From Streptomyces akebiae (GTDB lineage Bacteria; Actinomycetota; Actinomycetes; Streptomycetales; Streptomycetaceae): 64,000 nucleotides of DNA. The position numbers and the translations under genes were made by a program. Within the stretch, counting starts at the first letter, position 1, and the number at the start of each line of letters is the position of its first letter. The stretch is taken from assembly GCF_019599145.1 (NCBI RefSeq), contig NZ_CP080647.1, forward strand, positions 4,898,001-4,962,000, read 5' to 3'. Positions 1 to 15,324 of this stretch are shown here, piece by piece. The notes beneath the pieces are model-generated. The model did not search any database. It was not told the origin of the DNA and saw only the letters and a list, made by a program, of their open reading frames with translations.

Positions 1-6798
<6,798 letters not shown>

Positions 6799-6875
6799 AC
6801 ACAGGGCACTGACCGGTGGCCCGGCCTACGCCCGCAGCGCGGCCGGGCCACCAGGTCACCTCCTCGGGCTCAAGA

Positions 6876-6919
6876 TTGCTTGACTTAAGTAAATTCATCT
6901 GATTGCCTAAGTCAAGCAA
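6876..6919 (+). promoter_or_regulatory. Pair of 17-bp TTGC-N9-GCAA-type operators
   Basis: TTGCTTGACTTAAGTAA (6876-6892) and TTGCCTAAGTCAAGCAA (6903-6919) are two copies of one imperfect palindrome in opposite orientation, 27 bp apart. Two further copies precede the exporter gene at 8412-8456. The size and symmetry fit a dimeric MarR- or TetR-type repressor, but no such gene is adjacent, so the regulator is probably outside the window. I cannot place a convincing promoter here. Confidence 0.6.
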
Positions 6920-6936
6920 TAAGGAGCCCTCGAACC

Positions 6937-7050
6937 GGGGTCGCCCCCAGCGGAGAGCGACCCCAGCGCGCCGGACCCGTGGGGACGGGGCACGGCGCGA
7001 TCGGTGGCCCGGCGGCCGGAATACTCCCCCCGTTCCACCGCCGGGCCACC
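6937..7050 (+). other. Leader region with two stem-loops before the sensor kinase
   Basis: The 337-base gap between the synthase and the kinase holds the operator pair and then two inverted repeats. The first is GGGGTCGC (6937-6944) with GCGACCCC (6957-6964). The second is GGTGGCCCGGCGG (7003-7015) with CCGCCGGGCCACC (7038-7050). The second could terminate the synthase transcript or be a leader structure. No coding signal is visible. Confidence 0.4.
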
Positions 7051-7135
7051 GGTGCACCACCACTCCGGCAGGCACCACACCGGCAGGCTCTCCACCCCTC
7101 CTGTCCGCCCCCTCCCCCTCCCAGGAAACCCACCC

Positions 7136-8410
7136 ATGGATCCCTACGGAACCACCATCACCCTCAGCACCACCGACCCCATCCCTCAAGCCCTCCGTCG
7201 TGCCGCCGACGCGGCCCTCGTGCCGACGCTCTTCGCCTGCTCCATCTCCGGCAGCCTGATCACGCTGCCCGGCCAGGGACCGGACGCGCCCTGGTGGCCG
7301 GGGGTGCTGCTGGCGGGGGCGTCCTGCCTGGCCCTGCTCGGGCGCCGCACTCGTCCGCGCACGACGGTGGTGGTGACGTTGATGTGCTCCGTCGCCGCGT
7401 GCGCGATCGGGTATCTGCCCACCGTTCTCCTGCTGGCACCGTCGGTGGTCGCGCTGTACTCGCTGGCGGTGCGGACGAGCCGCAGGACGGCCAACTCCTT
7501 CACCCTCGCCGGTGTCGCGGCCCTGGTCCTGACCGGCCTGGTCGCCGGGCCGGACGGGGAGCCCCTGGTGCTGAAGCTGCTCGGACCCACGGCCTGGCTG
7601 CTGCTGCCGACGTCGCTGGGCACGGCGACGCGCTTGCGGGGCGCGTATCTGGAGGCAGTGCGGGCGCGGGCCGAGCACGCCGAGCGGACCCGGGACGAGG
7701 AGGCCAAGCGGCGGGTCACCGAGGAGCGGATGCGGATCGCCCGGGATCTGCACGACGTGGTCGCCCATCACCTCGTGCTGGCCAACCTCCAGGCGACGAC
7801 GGTGGGCCGCCTCGTACGGACCCGGCCCGACGAGGCCGCGCGGCTCGTCACCGAACTCTCCGGCACCACCGCCTCGGCGATGCGCGAACTCAAGGCCACC
7901 GTCGGGCTGTTGCGTGCGGACGGGGAGGAGGGCAAGGCCGCCGACACCACACCGGGTCTCGCCCGACTCCCCGAACTGTCCGCCTCGTTCGCGCACGCCG
8001 GTCTCACGGTGACCGTGACCAGTGAGGGCGAGGCCCGGCCGCTGTCCGTCGGCGCGGATCTCACCGCGTACCGCATCATCCAGGAGGCCCTCACCAACGT
8101 CACGAAGCACGCGTCCACCCGCACCGCCGACATCCACCTCGCCTACACCTCGACGCGACTCCGCCTCACCGTCTCCAATGACGACGACAACGACAACGAC
8201 AACGACGCCGCCGGCCCGGGCACCGCCCGTCCCAGGCCCTCCTCCTCCGGAGGCGGCGGGTACGGCCTCCTCGGCATGCGGGAGCGTGCCCACTCCGCCG
8301 GCGGGCACCTCCGCGTGGGAGCACGCCCCGACGGCGGCTTCGAGGTGGTGGCCGAACTGCCGCTCCCGGCCCTCGACATCGACATCGACCTCGACATCGA
8401 CCAGATTTAA
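7136..8410 (+). CDS. Orphan sensor histidine kinase, HisKA_3 (NarL-partner) type
   Basis: A 424-residue membrane sensor kinase. Several hydrophobic segments fill the first 180 or so residues. The phosphoacceptor helix contains RIARDLHDVVAHHL, typical of HisKA_3 kinases that phosphorylate LuxR/NarL-type regulators. A HATPase block follows (AYRIIQEALTNVTKHA, then YGLLGMRERA). The ATG has AGGAAA seven bases upstream. No response regulator lies beside it. The ATP-lid region carries a low-complexity run (NDDDNDNDND then Pro/Ser/Gly) and the C-terminus ends DIDIDLDIDQI, both from short GAC-based DNA repeats. The paired 17-bp operators shared with the downstream exporter suggest co-regulation. Confidence 0.88.
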   Translation: MDPYGTTITLSTTDPIPQALRRAADAALVPTLFACSISGSLITLPGQGPDAPWWPGVLLAGASCLALLGRRTRPRTTVVVTLMCSVAACAIGYLPTVLLLAPSVVALYSLAVRTSRRTANSFTLAGVAALVLTGLVAGPDGEPLVLKLLGPTAWLLLPTSLGTATRLRGAYLEAVRARAEHAERTRDEEAKRRVTEERMRIARDLHDVVAHHLVLANLQATTVGRLVRTRPDEAARLVTELSGTTASAMRELKATVGLLRADGEEGKAADTTPGLARLPELSASFAHAGLTVTVTSEGEARPLSVGADLTAYRIIQEALTNVTKHASTRTADIHLAYTSTRLRLTVSNDDDNDNDNDAAGPGTARPRPSSSGGGGYGLLGMRERAHSAGGHLRVGARPDGGFEVVAELPLPALDIDIDLDIDQI

Positions 8411-8411
8411 C

Positions 8412-8456
8412 TTGCGTAAGTCAAGCAATAGACTTACGGTTGACTAAGTCAAGCAA
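8412..8456 (+). promoter_or_regulatory. Exporter promoter with two embedded 17-bp operators
   Basis: A promoter reads TTGCGT (8412-8417), 17-base spacer, TACGGT (8435-8440). Operator copy one (TTGCGTAAGTCAAGCAA, 8412-8428) covers the -35 and spacer. Copy two (TTGACTAAGTCAAGCAA, 8440-8456) covers the start-site region. This layout fits repression of the exporter gene by the unknown factor that also has sites at 6876-6919. Confidence 0.6.
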
Positions 8457-8539
8457 AACGCCGGCCTGTTACGCCCCCTTCTCGTCTCGTCCTTCTCACC
8501 CTTCTCGCCCCGCCCTGTTCTTCCTACGGAGGCCCTGCC

Positions 8540-10057
8540 ATGTCCCACGCCCATCCCCGACCCGCCGTCGCGGGGGCCGGTACCCCCTCGCGGCCGAACG
8601 CCGTGGTGGCGGTGCTGGCGCTGGCCGGGATCGTCGTCGCGCTGATGCAGACGCTGGTCATCCCGATCGTGCCGGAGCTGCCGAGACTGCTGGACGCGCC
8701 GGCGTCCGACACCGCCTGGGCGGTGACCGCCACCCTGCTCGCCGCGGCCGTGGCCACGCCGGTCGTGGGACGGCTCGGCGACATGTTCGGCAAGCGGCGG
8801 ATGCTGCTGCTCAGCATCGTCCTGCTGGTGTCCGGCTCGGTGGTCTGCGCCCTGGCCGACTCACTCGTCCCGATGATCATCGGCCGGGGTCTGCAGGGGC
8901 TGGCCGCCGCCGTCATCCCGCTCGGCATCAGCATCATGCGGGACGTGCTGCCCGCCGAGCGGCTCGCGGGGTCGACCGCGCTGATGAGCGCCTCGCTGGG
9001 TGTCGGCGGCGCCCTCGGGCTGCCCGCCGCCGCGTTCATCGCGGACAACTGGAACTGGCACCTGCTCTTCTGGACCTCCGCCGCCCTGGGCGCCCTCTCC
9101 TTCCTGCTGGTCCTGATGGTCGTACCGGAGTCGAAGGTCCGCACCGGCGGCCGTTTCGACCTGGTCGGCTCGCTCGGCCTGTCCGCCGGACTGGTCTCGC
9201 TGCTGCTGGCCGTCTCCAAGGGCGGCGACTGGGGCTGGACGAGCGGTACGACGCTGGGGCTGTTCGCCGCCGCGGTCGTGATCCTCGCCTCGTGGGGCTT
9301 CTACGAGTTGCGGGCCAAGCAGCCGCTGGTCGACCTGCGGACCACCGCCCGCCCCCAGGTGCTGTTCACCAACCTGGCCTCGGTGGCGCTCGGCTTCTCG
9401 ATGTTCGCGATGTCGCTGGTCCTGCCGCAGCTGCTCCAGCTGCCGGAGGCGACCGGCTACGGCCTCGGCAGGTCCATGATGGCCGTCGGTCTGGTGCTGG
9501 CGCCGCAGGGTCTGGTGATGATGGTGATGTCCGCCGTGTCCGCGGGGCTCACCAAGGCCAAGGGGCCGAAGGTGACGCTGATGGTCGGCGCCCTGATCGT
9601 CGCCGCCGGTTACGGCCTCAACATCGTCCTCATGAGCGAGGTCTGGCACCTCATCCTCGTCTCCTGCGTCATCGGCGGCGGTGTCGGCTTCACCTACGGC
9701 GCGATGCCCGCGCTGATCATGGGTGCCGTGCCGGAGTCCGAGACGGCCGCCGCCAACAGCCTGAACACGCTGATGCGTTCGCTCGGCACGTCGTTCGCCA
9801 GCGCCCTCGCCGGTGTCATCCTCGCCCAGATGACCACCGACTTCGGCGGCTACGCCCTCCCCTCCGAGAACGGCTTCAAGGTCGTCATGGCCATCGGAGC
9901 CGGCGCCGCCCTCCTCGCCTTCCTCCTCGCCTCCTTCATCCCGCAGCGCCGTGCGGCCGTCGCGGCACCGGACGCCGGGAGCGCGGACACCGCGCGGGCG
10001 GGCGCCGGAGGCCCGGTGGAGCGGGCGGGGGAGGCCGGAGCGGCGGTCAAGGCGTGA
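8540..10057 (+). CDS. MFS drug/metabolite exporter, DHA2 (EmrB/QacA) family
   Basis: A 505-residue integral membrane protein with about 14 hydrophobic segments, the size of 14-TM DHA2 exporters. The cytoplasmic loop after TM2 carries motif A (GRLGDMFGKRR) and TM5 carries a motif-C-like GVGGALGLPAA. Such proteins expel drugs or secondary metabolites by proton antiport. The ATG has GGAGG eight bases upstream. Its position after the PKS-NRPS and kinase genes suggests self-resistance or product export, which is inference. A rho-independent terminator follows. Confidence 0.92.
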   Translation: MSHAHPRPAVAGAGTPSRPNAVVAVLALAGIVVALMQTLVIPIVPELPRLLDAPASDTAWAVTATLLAAAVATPVVGRLGDMFGKRRMLLLSIVLLVSGSVVCALADSLVPMIIGRGLQGLAAAVIPLGISIMRDVLPAERLAGSTALMSASLGVGGALGLPAAAFIADNWNWHLLFWTSAALGALSFLLVLMVVPESKVRTGGRFDLVGSLGLSAGLVSLLLAVSKGGDWGWTSGTTLGLFAAAVVILASWGFYELRAKQPLVDLRTTARPQVLFTNLASVALGFSMFAMSLVLPQLLQLPEATGYGLGRSMMAVGLVLAPQGLVMMVMSAVSAGLTKAKGPKVTLMVGALIVAAGYGLNIVLMSEVWHLILVSCVIGGGVGFTYGAMPALIMGAVPESETAAANSLNTLMRSLGTSFASALAGVILAQMTTDFGGYALPSENGFKVVMAIGAGAALLAFLLASFIPQRRAAVAAPDAGSADTARAGAGGPVERAGEAGAAVKA

Positions 10058-10088
10058 GAACCGCGCGCGGCTCCTCGTAGTACGGCGA

Positions 10089-10118
10089 AACCCCCAGGTC
10101 CGGGCGGGCCTGGGGGTT
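10089..10118. terminator. Bidirectional terminator between exporter and lysyl oxidase genes
   Basis: AACCCCCAGG (10089-10098) pairs with CCTGGGGGTT (10109-10118) around a ten-base loop. It lies between two convergent genes and can serve both. Confidence 0.75.
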
Positions 10119-10146
10119 CGTGCAGTCGCGAGTGGACCGGCCGCTG

Positions 10147-11952
10147 TTACTTGGCGTTGATCAGGTCGTGCGGCGGGACCTGGACCGTGCGGGCCCCTTC
10201 CGTGCCGCCGAGGATCACCTTGCGGAGAGCGATGTTGTTCTTGTGGTTGGTCTCCTGGAGACGGTTCTCCGGGTTGGCGATGACCTGGATGTAGTACGTG
10301 CCGTTCGGCAGGTCGGTGATGTCGAAGGACTGGCCGGGACGGTACTGGGTGTACGTGTCGCCGGAGCCGACGTCGAGGACCTCACGGACGGAGATGGCGT
10401 CCTGCGAACCGCACGCGGTGGACAGGTCGGTGTTCTCCGGGTGCCAGTTGGCGTTCTTCACCGTGTAGTCGATGGCGTCGGTGTTGGCCAGGCAGAACGC
10501 CTCCTTGCCGGAACGCACCTCCTTGGTCTGGTCGGCGCTGAGCAGGCGGTAGCTGGCGAAGTCCGTGAAGTGCCAGTGCTCGTGGCCCTCGCGCGGGTCC
10601 CACTCCATGGTGCCGGCGGGCGCGTAGCCGACCTGCTTGCCCTTCGCGTCGTAGAAGTACTGGTACGAGTCCATCAGGTCCGCGCCCGGCTTGCGGAAGC
10701 CGTCGACGACGAGCGGCGCGGGGCCCGCGTTCCAGACGTTGGCGCTGAAGGCGAGGTAGTCCTTGCCGGCTACGTCGCCGTCCTCGCCGTCGGTGATGGC
10801 GATGTCCCAGGCGGGCAGCGACCGCAGGTCCGGCTTGGGGACGTTCGCCGGGGCGCCCGCCTTACCGGTGGGGCGCTTGGGAGCGGCCTGCAGCGCGGGC
10901 GCGATGCGGGAGCCGTCGGTGTGGCCCTTGCCGTCGCCCAGGTGGTTCGCCAGGCCCCGGTCCTTGAGGGCGTAGGAGATCTCGGGCGGCGTCGGGGCGT
11001 CGGCGCCGCGCGGGCCGTAGTGGTGGTTGTCCGGGGCCGGCTGTCCGGCCGGGGCGGACTGCGTGTCGTGGCCGGAGCCGTGACCGCCGCCGTGACCGCC
11101 GTGGTGCGCGGAGGACGACGAGGACTTCGACGGGGCCATGCCGACGCCGCCGCCCTCCCCGCCCTCCTCGGAGCGCTCCTCCCGCACCGTCACCTTGATG
11201 GTCGGCCGGTCGTCGGGGATGCCGAACAGGTCGCGGTACTTCTTCGCGACCCCGACCTGGGCCGTGTACTCACCGGCCGGCAGGTCCACCGTCCGGTCGT
11301 AGTCCCAGTTGGTGGTGTTGGTGGCCCAGCCCTTCTCGACACCCCACACCGAGCCGAGCGTCCACGGGTTGGTGGAGCAGCTCTGCGGATAGTGGTTGGT
11401 GGCGGGGGCGTCCGGGCGGATCCGGCCCGAGGCGTTGTTGGGGCAGAAGTTGCCCTCGCTCTTCACGACCTCCTCCCCGGCCGCGTTCTTGACCGAGACC
11501 TCCAGGAAGCCCTTCAGCCCGGAGAAGTCGTCGACGGTCCCCGTCGGCAGTGTCTTCGTCTTGGTCTTCTTGCCGTCGCGCAGGATCTGCTTGGCGACGA
11601 TCGGGTCCTTGTACGACTTCCGCGTCACCTGGAACTCCAGGGGCGCGTTGTCGACCGAGAGGTAGGTCCCGAGCTGGAGGCTGACGCCGTTGTCCCACTC
11701 GTAGCGGGTGAGCGTCACGGAGTTCGACGCGGCGATCAGCTTGAGCTGCGGCTTCCCGGGCGTCGCGGCCGGTGCGGCACCGGCGCCGGGAGCGGCTCCG
11801 GCCACGGCGGCGACCACGGTGAGCGACGCGAGGGCGGCGAGGCCCGGGCGCTTCAGGCGACGGCGGCGGTCCTTGCCCCCGGTCGGGGTGGTCGAACTCG
11901 CCGCATCGGTCGGTCCGGTCGGGCTGGAGGGGCTGGTCATCTGGCTGGTCAT
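10147..11952 (-). CDS. Secreted lysyl-oxidase-like copper enzyme
   Basis: A 601-residue exported protein. After a Thr/Ser-rich lead, RRRRLKRP and a hydrophobic stretch form a signal peptide ending near AGAAPAA. The C-terminal half (about 390-600) matches the bacterial lysyl oxidase family: REGHEHWHF supplies the copper-binding histidines and conserved cysteines lie in EAFCLAN and TACGSQD. The family oxidises peptidyl-lysine or amines to aldehydes; the natural bacterial substrate is uncertain. A His/Gly/Ser linker (HHGGHGGGHGSGH) joins an N-terminal beta-rich region to the catalytic part. The start MTSQMTSP was chosen over an ATG 12 codons upstream because AGGA lies six bases before it. Confidence 0.85.
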   Translation of the reverse strand: MTSQMTSPSSPTGPTDAASSTTPTGGKDRRRRLKRPGLAALASLTVVAAVAGAAPGAGAAPAATPGKPQLKLIAASNSVTLTRYEWDNGVSLQLGTYLSVDNAPLEFQVTRKSYKDPIVAKQILRDGKKTKTKTLPTGTVDDFSGLKGFLEVSVKNAAGEEVVKSEGNFCPNNASGRIRPDAPATNHYPQSCSTNPWTLGSVWGVEKGWATNTTNWDYDRTVDLPAGEYTAQVGVAKKYRDLFGIPDDRPTIKVTVREERSEEGGEGGGVGMAPSKSSSSSAHHGGHGGGHGSGHDTQSAPAGQPAPDNHHYGPRGADAPTPPEISYALKDRGLANHLGDGKGHTDGSRIAPALQAAPKRPTGKAGAPANVPKPDLRSLPAWDIAITDGEDGDVAGKDYLAFSANVWNAGPAPLVVDGFRKPGADLMDSYQYFYDAKGKQVGYAPAGTMEWDPREGHEHWHFTDFASYRLLSADQTKEVRSGKEAFCLANTDAIDYTVKNANWHPENTDLSTACGSQDAISVREVLDVGSGDTYTQYRPGQSFDITDLPNGTYYIQVIANPENRLQETNHKNNIALRKVILGGTEGARTVQVPPHDLINAK

Positions 11953-12372
11953 CGGTTCCTCGTCTGCGAGTGCCCTGGTCAGGGGCATCGGACTGGACAG
12001 CCCACGGACGACGGCCGAAGCCCGGTAGGCCTCGCGGATGCACCCCCACGCACCCCCGGCCGACCGGTCTCGACCCGCTCATCCTGTGAGCAACCTGTGA
12101 GATTGGTAAATGACGTGCCCGGGTTGCCTGTTGAGAGGGAATTCGACGAAAGGTGTGGCGAGCACGGCTCAAACACACGCCCGCACATCCCTGCGGAACC
12201 GGTTCCAAGTCCCCGGCGAATCCGCGCAGGAGCGTCACACAGCCTGCACACAGCCCTGAGAATGCCTCGTTAGCGTTGCTGACCGCTCGATCCGCTCGAT
12301 CCCACGTGCGAACGTGATGCGACCGGGCCGCGGCCCGGCGGGTCGACGGCATGCCAACACAGGAAGACCTCG
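11953..12372. other. Divergent intergenic region without a gene
   Basis: These 420 bases separate the divergent lysyl oxidase and zinc-ribbon genes. I see no coding signal or strong hairpin. The notable element is the 11-bp-spaced direct repeat and promoter candidate for the oxidase gene near 12081-12109. A TAGCGT at 12271-12276 could be a -10 box for the rightward gene but lacks a good -35. Confidence 0.5.
12081..12109 (-). promoter_or_regulatory. Candidate promoter with 11-bp direct repeats for the lysyl oxidase gene
   Basis: On the minus strand TTACCA and CAGGAT are 17 bases apart. Overlapping them is a direct repeat, CTCACAGG twice with an 11-bp period. Eleven-base direct repeats containing TCAC are the form of Streptomyces PhoP (PHO box) sites, so phosphate control is possible but unproven. 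Confidence 0.35.
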
Positions 12373-13521
12373 ATGGACTACTGCTCCTCATGTCGCCGAC
12401 ATCTCAACGGCGCCCTCGTGTGCCCTGGTTGCGGCGCCTACGCGCCCGACATAGCCCCGGCCACGGTCGACAGCCGCGTCGACCCGTCCCGGCCCACCGG
12501 GACGACGACCGCTCCGCTGATGATCCCGATGCCGCCGACGACACCGTCGGCACCGGTGCTGCCGGCGCCGACGTGGGAGTACGGGGCGACGGACGAGGGG
12601 TGGCACGGCGGGGCGCCGGCGGACGGGTACGCGACGGGCGGGTACGCGGCGGACGGGTACGCGGCGGACGAGGCGCTGGGGAGCGCGGCCCCGTTCGCGC
12701 GGATGTCCGGCCTCGACGGCGTGGACGATGTGGACGGCGTGGACCGTGTGGACGGCAACCGGCCCACTGACCTGGACGGCGTACGCGACGTGGACGACAC
12801 GGAACACGTGGACGTCGAGGGTGTTCCCGTGGCGCCGCGAGGGCGGGCCGCGCGGCGGCGTCAGTTGGCGCGGTGGAAGAAGAACCAGCGCCGGGCCGTC
12901 GTCGCGACCGCCGTGGCGCTGGTCGGCGGCGGTCTGACCGTCATGAGCATGGACCGTCAGTCCACCGACCGCACACAGGCGGCCACGGCCCCCGACGCCG
13001 AGAGCCTCGGCTCCGTCGAGGAGCAACGCTCGCAGGGCGGCCGTACGCCGACCACGGAGACCGACGACGTCCTGCGCACCCCGGACGCCTCCACGCCGTG
13101 GACGCCGTCCGGCGACCCCGCACGCGACCGCTCCACCGCGAACCGGTCGAACTCCCGCGCCGAGCAGCCCAATTCACCCCGTACGGACTCGGCCACGCCG
13201 TCGGCTCAAGGGGCGCGAACCGGCTCCTCCGGCGCCGGTAGGTCGGCCGCCGACGACACCGGCGCCACACCGTCGGACGGCACGACCACGCCGCCGGCCA
13301 CGGACGACTCCGGCTCCTCGTCGGACGCGGGCACCGGGTCGGGGACGGGCGCCGGCACGGACAACGGATCGGGCAACGGCTCGGAAGCGGGAAGCGGCTC
13401 GGACACGGGCTCGGGTTCCGGTTCCGGCTCGGACACCGGCGCGTCGGACGGTTCGAGCTCCGACACGGCGACGACATCCCCTTCGGGCCTCTGCCTGCTC
13501 GGGATCGTGTGCGTGAACTGA
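12373..13521 (+). CDS. SCO2400-family zinc-ribbon membrane protein
   Basis: A 382-residue protein opening with two CxxC pairs (CSSC, CPGC) in the first 22 residues, a zinc ribbon followed by GAYAPDIAP as I recall for the SCO2400 family. A Pro/Ala/Gly and Asp/Val-rich stretch with VDDVDGVDRVDG-like repeats follows. A basic patch (RGRAARRRQLARWKKNQRR) then precedes one membrane helix near 182-200. The outer part is a long Ser/Gly/Thr/Asp tail of low complexity ending LCLLGIVCVN. The topology suggests a cytoplasmic zinc ribbon, one membrane pass and a wall-spanning tail. AGGAAG precedes the ATG. Function unknown. Confidence 0.82.
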   Translation: MDYCSSCRRHLNGALVCPGCGAYAPDIAPATVDSRVDPSRPTGTTTAPLMIPMPPTTPSAPVLPAPTWEYGATDEGWHGGAPADGYATGGYAADGYAADEALGSAAPFARMSGLDGVDDVDGVDRVDGNRPTDLDGVRDVDDTEHVDVEGVPVAPRGRAARRRQLARWKKNQRRAVVATAVALVGGGLTVMSMDRQSTDRTQAATAPDAESLGSVEEQRSQGGRTPTTETDDVLRTPDASTPWTPSGDPARDRSTANRSNSRAEQPNSPRTDSATPSAQGARTGSSGAGRSAADDTGATPSDGTTTPPATDDSGSSSDAGTGSGTGAGTDNGSGNGSEAGSGSDTGSGSGSGSDTGASDGSSSDTATTSPSGLCLLGIVCVN

Positions 13522-13563
13522 CGCACGCACGCCCCACCCACGCGCCGGAGCGCTGACCCCTGA

Positions 13564-13761
13564 TGCTGTGGGGCGGGCCAGTGCGTCCTCATCGCCCCCG
13601 AGGTGTTCGACCAACGCGACGAGGACGGCGTCGTCGCCCTGCTCGATCCGTCGCCCCCCGCATCCCACCACGCGTCCGCCCGCGAGGCGGCGGCGGTCTG
13701 CCCGACGGCGGCGATCACCCTCGACGAGAAGGCAGACGAGGAGGAGGACGAGAAGCCGTAG
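13564..13761 (+). pseudogene. Truncated [3Fe-4S] ferredoxin remnant
   Basis: The frame reads CCGAGQCVLIAPEVFDQ, then DEDGVVALLDP and AAAVCPTAAITL before TAG at 13759. That is the C-terminal three quarters of a P450-type [3Fe-4S] ferredoxin, with the first-cluster CxxxxxC region and the later CP. An in-frame TGA (13561-13563) lies immediately before the first cysteine and there is no start codon, so the first eight to ten residues are lost. No P450 gene is adjacent. A sequencing error or frameshift just upstream is the alternative. Confidence 0.7.
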
Positions 13762-13890
13762 AAGCGGGAGAGCACGTCGTCGATCCGGTCGAGTCGTCGA
13801 GTCGCGGACCCCGGTGGAAGCCCGGTTCACAGGCGGGGAGAAGCTTTCTCCGAAGTCGTTGCCCCCCAACTCCCAAGGAGACGACCGGAC

Positions 13891-15306
13891 ATGACGAAGA
13901 GACTGGCGCGGCGAGCGGTCCTGAGCGGCGGGATGGCGGGCGGGCTGGCCCTTGCCGGGCTCGGGGGCGGGAGCGCCCGGGCCGCCGGGGGCGGGGAGCC
14001 GCGGCGGGCTGCCGGGGTGGGGGGCGAGGGGTATGTGCCGGTCGCGGTCGGGGCCGGGGGCGGGCCCGTCGGTAGTGATCGGGTGCATGTGCTGAAGGTG
14101 GGGCCGCGGGACGCGGAGACCGTCGTGGTGCTGGTGCCCGGCATGTTCGGGGCGGCCAACGGCTTTCGGCTGATGGCCCGGGATCTGGTGGCCTCGGTGC
14201 CCGGGGTGCAGGTGTGGGCCCTCGACCGGCGGGAGGAGAACCTTGCCGACCGGACCGGGTTCGGGAGCGGCACGGCCGACCCCGTGGGCTACTACCTCGA
14301 CGGACGGTACCGGTCCCTGGAGCCCGCCTCCGCCGGGTACGTCGGGCGGTGGGGGCTGGAGCGCGCCCTCGACGACCTGCGGTGTGTGGTGCTCGCCGCT
14401 CGTGCGGGTGGACGGCGGCGGGTCGTGCTCGGCGGGCATTCCTGGGGTGCGACCAGTGCGCTGGCATACGCGGCCTGGGACTTCGACGGGCGACCCGGGT
14501 ACCGGGATCTCGCGGGGCTCGCGGTCCTCGACGGGGGCGTGCGCGGCGCGTTCGAGGGGACCGGAACGCCCGTGCAGGACTCGCCGGAGGAGGTGCGGGA
14601 GCGGCTCGCGGCGATCGCGGGCGGGCGGGTCCTCGACATGACCCTCAGCGGCGTCGGGCTGGGCGACCGGGCCGAGAGCACACAGATCTGGTACCAGCTC
14701 GCCGGGTGGTACGCCCATCACGACCCCGACGGCCGCTCCGTCCTCCAGGACCGGGTGCCCGCCGCGCTGAGGGTGCCGTTCCCGGTGACCAACGCCGCGC
14801 TGCTCGGCAGCTTCGTCGACGCCGGCTTCGGCTGGCCGAACGACATCAGCGTCCACTCCGGGCGCCTCGCCCCCGCAGGGGACGGCGGTGGCGTACGGGG
14901 GTGGGTCGACGACGGGATCACGCCGATCGGGCGGGTCGCGCAGGCGTACGCGGGGCCCGTGCCCGGGGTGTGGGAGTGGTACTGGCCGGCCCGTCTCTCC
15001 GTCGACCTGGACGTGAGCGACGCCTACGCCGACACCGATCTCGCCCGCACCCTCGGACTGCGCCTGCGCCATGCCGCCGGCCTCGACATACCCCTCTACG
15101 CCTTCCAGACCAGCTACTCCAAGGGAACCGTCGTGGAGGGCGCCCGCCGCGTCGTCGCCGAGTCCCGCGTCCCGTACGCCGCCTACGAGTCCGACGACGG
15201 CATGAACCACCTCGACCCGCTCTTCGCCGCCACGGCCCACAACACGGCCACACGAACGCTGGCGGAGTTCCTGCGGAAGGTGGCGGGGAGGACCGGGGCC
15301 CGGTGA
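13891..15306 (+). CDS. Tat-secreted alpha/beta hydrolase
   Basis: A 471-residue exported hydrolase. The N-terminus (RLARRAVLSGG followed by a hydrophobic run) looks like a Tat signal peptide. The hydrolase fold shows VLVPGMFGAANGF early and the nucleophile elbow GGHSWGATSA near residue 188; a later DDGMNHLDP could supply the histidine. AAGGAG lies ahead of the ATG. The substrate is unknown. It converges on the dienelactone hydrolase gene with an 18-base gap. Confidence 0.82.
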   Translation: MTKRLARRAVLSGGMAGGLALAGLGGGSARAAGGGEPRRAAGVGGEGYVPVAVGAGGGPVGSDRVHVLKVGPRDAETVVVLVPGMFGAANGFRLMARDLVASVPGVQVWALDRREENLADRTGFGSGTADPVGYYLDGRYRSLEPASAGYVGRWGLERALDDLRCVVLAARAGGRRRVVLGGHSWGATSALAYAAWDFDGRPGYRDLAGLAVLDGGVRGAFEGTGTPVQDSPEEVRERLAAIAGGRVLDMTLSGVGLGDRAESTQIWYQLAGWYAHHDPDGRSVLQDRVPAALRVPFPVTNAALLGSFVDAGFGWPNDISVHSGRLAPAGDGGGVRGWVDDGITPIGRVAQAYAGPVPGVWEWYWPARLSVDLDVSDAYADTDLARTLGLRLRHAAGLDIPLYAFQTSYSKGTVVEGARRVVAESRVPYAAYESDDGMNHLDPLFAATAHNTATRTLAEFLRKVAGRTGAR

Positions 15307-15324
15307 CCTCCGGCCCGGCTCCCC

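Noticed and set aside
10120..12273. 717-residue plus-strand frame opposite the lysyl oxidase
   Set aside because: Composition is Val/Arg/Gly/Leu-rich noise and the opposite strand carries clear enzyme motifs and a signal peptide.
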